Shown piece after piece: positions 1-7,154 of a DNA stretch of 44,793 nucleotides. The stretch lies in NCBI GenBank assembly GCA_002734065.2, contig NVXU02000052.1, positions 1-44,793 on the forward strand. Direction: 5' to 3'. The stretch is from Fluviicola sp. (GTDB lineage: Bacteria; Bacteroidota; Bacteroidia; Flavobacteriales_D; Crocinitomicaceae). Numbering within the stretch: position 1 is the stretch's first letter; every line of letters starts with the position of its first letter. The notes under the pieces were generated by a model, which saw only the letters and a program-made list of their open reading frames with translations, did no database searches and was not told where the DNA came from. The translations under genes were made by a program, and so were the position numbers.

Positions 1-2403
1 ACTGGAGCAGAACCTAACTGGTACAACGGAACCAATTGGTGGAGAAATAGCTTTGCAAATCCCGTTGACCAATGGACAACTTTTCAACACGGATTGTGTA
101 ATCTCGCAGGGCAACCTTGCGTGAAACTACGATTCTACGGAAGACCTTATTACGGTCCTCCTTCTTATCCTGAGTACTATAAATTCGCGTTTGATAATAT
201 TAGAATAAGAGAAGGTGGAGATGTTGGAGTAATTGCGCACATTGATCCAAATGATCAGGGTTGTTTGTTCACAACGACACAAAGTGTAACTGTTCAAGTT
301 TTTAATTTCAGTTGTCAACCTGTTTCAAATATTCCTGTAACGAGTGATATAACAGGTGTTCTAAACACCACGTTAACAGGAACAGTCCCCGGTCCAATTC
401 CGGCAGGTGGATTTGTGAATTATACCTTTACGACGACCATTGATATGACTCCGAATGGCACATATAATTTCAATTCTTACACGTCTTTAGTCACTGATAT
501 AGCAAACTCTAACGACACAAGTTTCCTTTCTATAATTGTTGACCAAATTACCATTAACACCTTCCCTTATTTTGAAGATTTTAACGCTGGTCCTGCTTAT
601 TGGATTGCTTCTGGAAACGCTCCTCCCTTAAATAATGGAAGAAATTTTAATCTTGGACCTTTGCCTTATTTAAATGGACCCGAAGGTTACGGTGATTCGT
701 GGTATGTCGATGCTACCGGAAACAATGGCACCTATATTTGGGTAGAAAGTCCTGTGTTTGATTTCACAAGTATCACCAACCCTAAAATGCTATTTGATAT
801 TAAACATTCTCTGCATAGTTCAGATTTCTTTCATGTAGAATACACCATAAATGGAGGAACAACTTGGATTCAACTGGGTTCTTCTGCAGACCCTTATTGG
901 TACAATAGCACCAATTGGTGGAGGAATAGTTTCGCTTCTCCTGTCGATTCTTGGACAACGGTAGAAATTCCTCTTTGTAATTTAATCGGAGAAGGTTGCG
1001 TTAAATTCAGAATTTATGGCCGTCCCTATTATGGGAATCCGTCCTATCCTGAATATTACAAGTTTGCCTTCGATAATTTTCACCTCACTGACACGCCCAT
1101 CGACGCAGAAGTTCTTTATTCACTCAGTTGTTTTGGAAGTCAATACCAAATGGATGTTACCATATTTAACAACGATAGGCTGTGTCTAGTGTCGCCTAAT
1201 ATTAATTCGATTGATGTTAGTTACTCTATTGATGGTGGAGCGACGGTAACGCAAAATTTCACTGGGTTAAACATTCCTTCTGGGCAAAGTGCGACGGTGA
1301 CCATTCCAAATATCACTATTCCTGCGAGCAATAGCACGGTCGTTGTTTCTTCTTCTTCTCCGAACGGGCTAGTTGATCAAATTTGGGAGAATGACACCTT
1401 ATTAGCGAACGCCTTGAATTGGCCGAATTGTAACGACCATTGTTCCAATGCAATTGGAGTTGGTATTGGTTCTACGACGATTAGTCAGACGAGTAATGCG
1501 ACCGTAAATCCTGGTGTTGACCCCTTATTCCCTTGTGGAAGTCCAACTTTGGAGAACACGGTTTGGTATTACTTCACAACAGATTCCATTGGAGGAAATG
1601 TAACGGTTTCTTTCTTAAATACGGTTTGTACTCCATCAAGTAATGGAATTCAAGTCTCAATTAATGAAATTACTGGAAGTCCTTGTGATTCTGCTAACTA
1701 TACCAACGTTTTTTGTGCAAATAATGGCAACATCAATGACATTATATGGGGGCCTCAGCTCCTGCCTCCAAATACACAATATTACATCACCATAGATGGT
1801 TATGCGGGTAACGATTGTGTGTTTGATTTGGATATTCAAGGTGCAATTGTTCCGTTGCCAATAGAATTACAAGAGTTCAAAGGGGCTTGTTTTGAAGATA
1901 ATGTTACCTTAAATTGGTCAACGGCATCTGAAAACAACAACGATTATTTTGAAATATATCGCTCAACAGAGAACCTTCAATTTGAATCTATTGCTACCAT
2001 AAATGGCGCTGGAAACTCAATACAAACACTAAATTATATCTTCAGAGATGAGCAAGCAATTAACGGCGTGGGGTATTACAAATTAAAACAGGTTGATTTT
2101 GACGGAGATTATACTTTTTCTGACATCATTTCTGTTGATTGTAGAAATAATACGGAAAGTGTCGTTCTCTATCCTAACCCGACAGAAAGATTTTCTTTCT
2201 TGACGATTAACAGTCCTATAAGTACTAGTGCAAGCATCAAAGTTTACGAAAACGGCAGGTTAATTTCTACAGACGAAATAGAATTAGACACGATAAACAC
2301 AAGTTATAAACTAGACGCCGAATCGTTGAGCCCTGGAGTTTACACAATTATCGTAGAATTGAATGAGAAAAAAGTAGTGAAAAAATGGGTGGTAAGTAAA
2401 TAA
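1..2403 (+). CDS. T9SS-sorted secreted adhesin-like protein (5' partial)
   Basis: The reading frame is open from the first base, so the N-terminus lies outside the window; about 800 residues are visible. The protein has repeated extracellular beta-sandwich modules. A segment rich in W, Y and G ending YPEYYKFAFDN occurs at bases ~25-200 and again at ~895-1075, each followed by a Thr/Ser/Asn-rich region, like MAM or jelly-roll units alternating with CARDB-like domains. The last ~80 residues (after a VVLYPNPT motif, ending VVKKWVVSK) match a type A C-terminal sorting domain of the type IX secretion system. The product should therefore cross the outer membrane and be anchored or released. Its ligand or substrate is unknown. 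No terminator is obvious after the stop. Family-level certainty is high for the sorting domain and low for the function. Confidence 0.85.
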   Translation, partial: TGAEPNWYNGTNWWRNSFANPVDQWTTFQHGLCNLAGQPCVKLRFYGRPYYGPPSYPEYYKFAFDNIRIREGGDVGVIAHIDPNDQGCLFTTTQSVTVQVFNFSCQPVSNIPVTSDITGVLNTTLTGTVPGPIPAGGFVNYTFTTTIDMTPNGTYNFNSYTSLVTDIANSNDTSFLSIIVDQITINTFPYFEDFNAGPAYWIASGNAPPLNNGRNFNLGPLPYLNGPEGYGDSWYVDATGNNGTYIWVESPVFDFTSITNPKMLFDIKHSLHSSDFFHVEYTINGGTTWIQLGSSADPYWYNSTNWWRNSFASPVDSWTTVEIPLCNLIGEGCVKFRIYGRPYYGNPSYPEYYKFAFDNFHLTDTPIDAEVLYSLSCFGSQYQMDVTIFNNDRLCLVSPNINSIDVSYSIDGGATVTQNFTGLNIPSGQSATVTIPNITIPASNSTVVVSSSSPNGLVDQIWENDTLLANALNWPNCNDHCSNAIGVGIGSTTISQTSNATVNPGVDPLFPCGSPTLENTVWYYFTTDSIGGNVTVSFLNTVCTPSSNGIQVSINEITGSPCDSANYTNVFCANNGNINDIIWGPQLLPPNTQYYITIDGYAGNDCVFDLDIQGAIVPLPIELQEFKGACFEDNVTLNWSTASENNNDYFEIYRSTENLQFESIATINGAGNSIQTLNYIFRDEQAINGVGYYKLKQVDFDGDYTFSDIISVDCRNNTESVVLYPNPTERFSFLTINSPISTSASIKVYENGRLISTDEIELDTINTSYKLDAESLSPGVYTIIVELNEKKVVKKWVVSK

Positions 2404-2534
2404 GTCACTCCTAAATTCTTTCGCTTTTTTTCTTCAAATCATGCTCTTTTTACGAAAAAATGATTGCAGAAAGAGGCTTTAAAATTCTTCCAAATCTATC
2501 ACCCTCAAAACTTCAAAAACAGCAAAATTGGCCT

Positions 2535-2570
2535 ATTTTTCGCAAAATTCAATTGAATTTTGCGAAAAAT
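2535..2570. repeat. 36-bp perfect palindrome, copy 1
   Basis: Each 18-base arm (left arm ATTTTTCGCAAAATTCAA) is the exact reverse complement of the other, centred between 2552 and 2553. The same 36 bases occur again at 31198-31233. It is intergenic here, between the secreted-protein gene and the accessory island. There is no U-run beyond the stem, so it is not a typical terminator. Confidence 0.9.
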
Positions 2571-2653
2571 GCGTGTTTTGGGTGGGGAAATGGATAAGGA
2601 GCGAAGGGTAAATTTGTCTGAAAATTGTGAGAAATTTGCTATATTTACGTGAG

Positions 2654-2697
2654 GGATATGTGTGGCGGGATGCATGTCTGATTGTTGTGCTTAATTA
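2654..2697 (+). repeat. Cassette-boundary-like 44-bp element, copy A
   Basis: Compared without gaps, this stretch (GGATATGTGT ... TTAATTA) matches 17377-17420 at 33 of 44 positions. Both copies lie 9-12 bases before the start codon of the first gene of an AT-rich accessory island. The right end (CTGATTGTT) resembles the right ends of the attC-like repeats at 18566-18697 and 19486-19616. It may be a recombination boundary (attI-like or half-site) or a shared leader. That role is inference. Confidence 0.5.
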
Positions 2698-2706
2698 GAA
2701 AAGAAT

Positions 2707-3585
2707 ATGGGAAAGAAATTAACAGTATATATGATTGACGGAACTGCTTACGGTCCGAGATTTAGCGAAATTGGAAATTGGGTAGGGAAAGCTGTTTATA
2801 GTCCAAGAGCTTCGGTAAATAAAATCATGAATCGACCTGAATTCGATAACCCTGGCGTATATTGCTTGAAAGGTGATCCAACAGATGATGCATTTGATGA
2901 GAAAATCTATATCGGAGAAGCAGAAAACATTAAGAATCGTTTAAAACAACATCTTAGTGACCCGAAAAAGGATTTTAAGGAATTAATATTTTTTGTAAGT
3001 AAAGATGAATTGCTCACTAAAACACAAATCAGATACCTTGAATCTCGAATGGTTCAACTTGCTATTGAGGCTAAAACAGCTCAAATAGATAATGCAAATT
3101 CACCCAGTTTACCAACTCTTCATGAAGCAGATATTTCCGACATGGAATATTTTCTTGACCAAATAAAACTAATTCTTCCTGTAATGGGTTTTAAGTTTCT
3201 TATTTCCTCTACCGTAAAGCAAGAAGACATAATAGATTCTGCTAAGATAGATTCAACTCATGAAACCTATTATATAAAAACAAAAACCTTTAAAGCAGAA
3301 ATGACAGAAACTGACCAAGGTTATATTGTTGCAAAAGGAAGTGAAGCAAAAAAAGAGCTTTCAAACTCATGCACCGAAACATATATAAACATGAGAAGAA
3401 AGTTAGTTGAAACAGAAATCATGATTGAAGATGAAGGTAAATTAGTCTTTGCTGAAGATGCGGTATTTAGTAGTCCAAGTGCAGCATCAAACATGATTCT
3501 TGGCAGAAACTCAAATGGTTTTACGGAATGGGTTAATAAAAAAGGATTAACTTTTAAAGAGGTTCAAGACAAAATTAACTTATGA
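2707..3585 (+). CDS. GIY-YIG nuclease family protein with DUF4357 domain
   Basis: A 292-residue soluble protein. The N-terminal half carries a GIY-YIG fold: GVY at residues 50-52, YIG at 68-70, a conserved Arg at 78 (KNRLKQH) and a candidate metal-binding Glu at 112 (YLESRM). The C-terminal ~90 residues look like DUF4357, which often follows this GIY-YIG type. The family is presumed to be DNA-cleaving, but the substrate is unknown; homologues often sit near restriction or other defence genes (recalled). Here the gene opens a two-gene island with a YhcG-like nuclease 91 bases downstream on the same strand. The gene is visibly AT-rich and lies directly behind the 44-bp boundary element, suggesting acquisition. 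The ATG fits the start of a compact N-terminal domain. Confidence 0.8.
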   Translation: MGKKLTVYMIDGTAYGPRFSEIGNWVGKAVYSPRASVNKIMNRPEFDNPGVYCLKGDPTDDAFDEKIYIGEAENIKNRLKQHLSDPKKDFKELIFFVSKDELLTKTQIRYLESRMVQLAIEAKTAQIDNANSPSLPTLHEADISDMEYFLDQIKLILPVMGFKFLISSTVKQEDIIDSAKIDSTHETYYIKTKTFKAEMTETDQGYIVAKGSEAKKELSNSCTETYINMRRKLVETEIMIEDEGKLVFAEDAVFSSPSAASNMILGRNSNGFTEWVNKKGLTFKEVQDKINL

Positions 3586-3590
3586 CCTTA

Positions 3591-3616
3591 AATTCTCCAA
3601 CAGCTGTTGGAGAATT
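3591..3616. repeat. TTCTCCAACA palindrome, copy 1
   Basis: A perfect 26-bp palindrome with 13-base arms (AATTCTCCAACAG and its reverse complement), starting 6 bases after the GIY-YIG stop codon. A near-identical palindrome follows 24 bases later. It could be an operator, a nuclease recognition site, or a 3' hairpin. Confidence 0.85.
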
Positions 3617-3640
3617 TGTTATCAGAATAAGTATATTTGA

Positions 3641-3666
3641 ATTTCTCCAACACTTGTTGGAGAAAT
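3641..3666. repeat. TTCTCCAACA palindrome, copy 2
   Basis: 12-base arms (ATTTCTCCAACA and its reverse complement) are separated by CT. It ends 10 bases before the start codon of the YhcG-like nuclease gene. It shares the TTCTCCAACA / TGTTGGAGAA arms with 3591-3616; the two centres are 50 bp apart. A position this close to the start favours an autoregulatory operator or an RNA hairpin over the start region. Confidence 0.85.
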
Positions 3667-3676
3667 AGAAAAGTAA

Positions 3677-4708
3677 ATGAAAGATATAGATAAATCAACT
3701 TACAAAGAACTATTTAGTAATATCGTTGAAACGATAAATTCATCTCGTTTCAATGCTTTTAAAGTTGTTAACAAACATCTAATTTCATTGAATTTTGAGA
3801 TAGGAAAGTTAATTATTAATAGCCAAAATGAAAGTAATTGGGGTAAATCTATTGTCGACACATTATCAAAGGACATTAACAAAATAATTGACGGAAAGAA
3901 AGGCTATTCACCACAAAACTTGTGGAATATGCGTCAATTTTATCTTGAATATAAAAACGAAACAACATTATTGAAATTAGCATTAGATATTCCGTGGGGA
4001 CATAATATGCTAATTATACAGAAAATAAAAGACGAAAAAGAAAGGAAATATTACCTAAAAGCAACAAGTGATATGGCATGGAGCAGGGCTGTATTACTAA
4101 ATCAAATAAAAGCAGATGCGTACCAAAGACATTTAGTAGCGCCTAAACAAAACAACTTTGACAAAGCACTTCCTGTTCATTTATCTGAACAAGCAAATGA
4201 AGCTTTAAAAAGCGAATACAATCTTGATTTTTTAGGAGTAACTGCTCCTATTTTAGAACGTAAACTTGAAAATAAGCTAATAGAAAATATCCGAGATTTA
4301 ATAATGGAATTAGGATACGGCTTCTGCTTTATAGGCAATCAATATCGTTTAAAACTAAGCACAAAGGAATACTTTATTGACTTATTATTTTATCACAGAG
4401 TTTTAAAATGTTTAGTAGCGATAGAACTTAAAACAGTGGAGTTCGAACCTGAATTTGCAGGAAAAATGAATTTTTATCTTGAATTATTAGACGACCAAAT
4501 AAAAGAACATGATGACAATCCTTCAATTGGTATTATACTTTGTCCTGATAAAAATGATAGTGTAGTTGAATTTGCGTTGAGAACGACTTCAAAGCCAATA
4601 GGCGTTTCTAGCTTTAAATTAACTGATAAGTTGCCTGAAAAATTAAAAGGGAAAATACCTAATGCTGAAGAATTAAAACAAATGCTAACAATCGCTAAAA
4701 AATCCTAA
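3677..4708 (+). CDS. YhcG-family PDDEXK nuclease (DUF1016)
   Basis: 343 residues. The N-terminal ~150 residues match the helical DUF1016 N-terminal domain (SPQNLWNMRQFY near 78-89 and IPWGHN at 105-110 are hallmark stretches). The C-terminal domain has a PDDEXK-type core: FIDLLFYH with Asp235, then AIELK with Glu250 and Lys252. An intact catalytic core suggests an active endonuclease; the biological role of this family is poorly defined. An in-frame TAA at 3674-3676 sits directly before the ATG, so the start is well fixed. Two TTCTCCAACA palindromes lie just upstream. The gene converges with the lipoprotein gene at 4744. Base composition is AT-rich like its partner gene, consistent with a transferred island. 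Confidence 0.85.
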   Translation: MKDIDKSTYKELFSNIVETINSSRFNAFKVVNKHLISLNFEIGKLIINSQNESNWGKSIVDTLSKDINKIIDGKKGYSPQNLWNMRQFYLEYKNETTLLKLALDIPWGHNMLIIQKIKDEKERKYYLKATSDMAWSRAVLLNQIKADAYQRHLVAPKQNNFDKALPVHLSEQANEALKSEYNLDFLGVTAPILERKLENKLIENIRDLIMELGYGFCFIGNQYRLKLSTKEYFIDLLFYHRVLKCLVAIELKTVEFEPEFAGKMNFYLELLDDQIKEHDDNPSIGIILCPDKNDSVVEFALRTTSKPIGVSSFKLTDKLPEKLKGKIPNAEELKQMLTIAKKS

Positions 4709-4743
4709 CCTCACTCCGGGATGGTTACGCTTTTATCCAAACC

Positions 4744-5400
4744 TCACTCCCCAGCCAAAGGCGAAATCATAATATGTGCTTTATGCGTTCCTGGGTTCAT
4801 TAACCATGGATGATTCGATCCTTTGGGGATTACTGGCAAGCCTGTCGTTTCTGCGGTTGCCCATGGCATGTAAACAACATAGCGGTAAATTGCCCCTTTG
4901 ACCTCAGCTGTTTCAGGATTATAGAGTGCTTCTCCTCCAAAATAAAGATGCAAGGTCGAGCCCATGCTTCCCATTTCTAATTTTCCTGACTTTACCTCTT
5001 CCTCGCGAATGTTAAAGGTCTCCTCAGAGTCTTTTCCTTCTGCTTTTAGTTCTCTTCCTCTCGCCATAAATGGCTCCAAACTTTTATGGTAACAGGCAGA
5101 ACTGAAGCCCTCCAATTTAGAGTTATAAGCCAAACAGATGAACTCATTGTCGCCTTCTTTTAGCGTTACAAATTCTCCTTTCATGTTGTAACCAATGACT
5201 TTGCAACCTTCCCTACTATTCTCCGGAGCAGCCATTAATGCCGTTGCAATTAGTGCTTCGTCAGAATCAATGGCCACAAAATTGCTGATTTCTTCGGTTA
5301 AAACTTCTTCAACTTCATTCTTAACACTTGTTTTTTCTTCTGGAGAATTGCAAGAGAATAACAACCCTGCTAATGCGATACTTGATACTAAATGTTTCAT
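4744..5400 (-). CDS. Uncharacterised lipoprotein
   Basis: 218 residues with a lipoprotein signal peptide ending in FSC (Cys17). An acidic linker (~20-45) is followed by a compact domain with several conserved-looking Cys, Trp and His residues (PWLMNPGTHKAHIM near the end). I do not recognise the domain. It follows the sensor-kinase gene with a 10-base gap and is probably co-transcribed. It could be a periplasmic partner of that sensor, but this is only inference from position. It should be on the periplasmic side of the inner or outer membrane. Confidence 0.75.
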   Translation of the reverse strand: MKHLVSSIALAGLLFSCNSPEEKTSVKNEVEEVLTEEISNFVAIDSDEALIATALMAAPENSREGCKVIGYNMKGEFVTLKEGDNEFICLAYNSKLEGFSSACYHKSLEPFMARGRELKAEGKDSEETFNIREEEVKSGKLEMGSMGSTLHLYFGGEALYNPETAEVKGAIYRYVVYMPWATAETTGLPVIPKGSNHPWLMNPGTHKAHIMISPLAGE

Positions 5401-5410
5401 TTTTTCTGTT

Positions 5411-6955
5411 TTACACCCTAAAGCTAAACAAATATTCTGTTCCGTCCTTTCTTTTTTCTAGAGAAAATTCCCCTTCTAATTGTTCTGTAAAAATTTCGAT
5501 CAAAGAAGTTCCAAAATTATCTGATTTAGGGTTTTCAAACCATTGCCCACTGTCAAAATACCTCAGTTTCAATTCTTTTTCCGATGGCTGATTAAAGTCA
5601 ATTTCAATTCTCCCTTTGGGCAAATCCTTTAATCCATATTTCAAACTGTTAGTGATTAATTCGTTTAATATCAATGCTAAGGGAACAAGGATGTCTAGTT
5701 CTAGCCTCTCTACATCTGTCTTTATTTGCAACTTTACATCCTTATTCTCTGTAAAGTTTTGAACAACCTCATTCGCAAGAGAAAGAATGTATTCATTCGC
5801 ATCAACATCACTAATGTTTTTAGAATTATAGATTTTATCATGTATTAAAGCAATGCTTTTGATTCTGTCAATCGCATCTTTTAATACTTGCTTTGACTTT
5901 TCATCATTAACGATGTTGCTTTGCAAGTTCATGATGCTCGTGATTATTTGCAAATTGTTCTTTACTCGATGGTGAATTTCTTGCAAAAGAATTTTCTTTT
6001 CACCGTCTTGTTTTTTGATGGTTGCTAGCAGTTTTTCCAACTCTTTTTCTTTAATCTTACGTAAATCTATTTCCTTTCTCAATCTTTTATTCCAATAGAA
6101 TAGAAAAAAAAGCCATACAGAGACAATCAATGCTCCGATTGATACCCACTTTACAACATCTGTCCAACTAATGCCGTGCTCATACCTCACCGCAATCCAT
6201 TCGTTTCGAATCATCTCTCTTTTTGTGGGGGAAATGGATTTAAAAACCTTATTTGAAATGTCCTTAAAAATCGACCAATCTTTTGTGACGGCTAACGCAA
6301 TTCCATTTTTTTTATAGCTAGTCGGAGCTGCAATTTTTAGATTTGTAAAGCCATTGTTGTTAATGTGGTAACTGATTACTCCTAAATTTCCAACAAAAGC
6401 ATCTGCTTCTCCAAGGCTCAGTGCTTCGAGGCAGTCATAAACACCATCGTACTCTATAATCTCAATGAGCGGGTAATCCTTCGCAATCATTTCTGTAGAA
6501 TAATAACTTTTTGGCAACGCAACAGCTGTTTTATTAAGACCCTCTAAGCTGCCTATGAATTTAAAATCCTTGCGGGTCACGATGACCATTGGATCTTCTA
6601 TATAAATGTCGGAAAAGTCTAAAAACTCCCTTCTTTTAGGTGTAACTCCGCAGCAAGGAACAATATTAATTTCGCCTGATTTTAAACCCACTAACGCTTT
6701 TTTCCAAGTCATATCGGGAATTGGAACCATGTCAATTCCTGTCTCTTTCTCTATAATTTTAACGTATTCTCCGACGATGCCCTTGTATTCTCCTCCTTCA
6801 TAAATCTCATACGGAGCCCATTCAGGTTCATAACCGAAATTAATAACAGGGTGTTCAGAAATCCACGCTTTTTCTTCTTCAGAGAACACAATGCCTTGTC
6901 CAAAGGAATAGCTTTGTGCGAATAAAAATGCTGTCAGAAAAAATCGTTTGAGCAT
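5411..6955 (-). CDS. Hybrid periplasmic-binding-domain sensor histidine kinase (HisKA_2)
   Basis: 514 residues. A signal peptide (~1-19) is followed by a family 3 periplasmic solute-binding domain (~25-255; for example WAPYEIYEGGEYKGIVGEYV and SGEINIVPCCGVTPKRREFL). Then come one transmembrane helix (~268-290), a coiled-coil linker, a HisKA_2 dimerisation domain and an HATPase domain. The phospho-acceptor lies in EIHHRVKNNLQ, with His at 328/329; the N-box is LNELITNSLKYG. The later ATP-lid motifs are shortened, as is common in HisKA_2 kinases. The binding domain is fused directly to the kinase, as in BvgS-like sensors, so a small ligand such as an amino acid may be sensed. No response regulator is adjacent. 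The downstream gene encodes a lipoprotein. Confidence 0.85.
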   Translation of the reverse strand: MLKRFFLTAFLFAQSYSFGQGIVFSEEEKAWISEHPVINFGYEPEWAPYEIYEGGEYKGIVGEYVKIIEKETGIDMVPIPDMTWKKALVGLKSGEINIVPCCGVTPKRREFLDFSDIYIEDPMVIVTRKDFKFIGSLEGLNKTAVALPKSYYSTEMIAKDYPLIEIIEYDGVYDCLEALSLGEADAFVGNLGVISYHINNNGFTNLKIAAPTSYKKNGIALAVTKDWSIFKDISNKVFKSISPTKREMIRNEWIAVRYEHGISWTDVVKWVSIGALIVSVWLFFLFYWNKRLRKEIDLRKIKEKELEKLLATIKKQDGEKKILLQEIHHRVKNNLQIITSIMNLQSNIVNDEKSKQVLKDAIDRIKSIALIHDKIYNSKNISDVDANEYILSLANEVVQNFTENKDVKLQIKTDVERLELDILVPLALILNELITNSLKYGLKDLPKGRIEIDFNQPSEKELKLRYFDSGQWFENPKSDNFGTSLIEIFTEQLEGEFSLEKRKDGTEYLFSFRV

Positions 6956-7154
6956 GGTTAGTGTTATTTTTGTCTAACATACTGAAAACGAACAAAAAAC
7001 GCAAATAATTCTTCTTTTTTCAATTAAAACTTCTTAAATCTAGGATGACAATTATGAAAACAAATAACAATCAGAAAATAAATTTCAAAGCTTCTATTTT
7101 TAATTTACTTTTACACTGACGAAAAAACAGTAACAAAGCTGTTGTCACCAAAAC

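Noticed and set aside
4704-4730. Possible attC-like core (CCTAAC ... GGTTACG) after the YhcG-like gene
   Set aside because: The cores are only ~20 bases apart and have none of the conserved inner sequence of the elements at 18566 and 19486.
7106-7114. TACTTTTAC as a recurrent promoter element (also 10302-10310 minus, 19636-19644, and TACTTTTAT at 39095)
   Set aside because: In AT-rich DNA about one chance hit is expected per 90 kb of strand, and none has a TTG at the correct -33 distance. It is left as a weak hint only.
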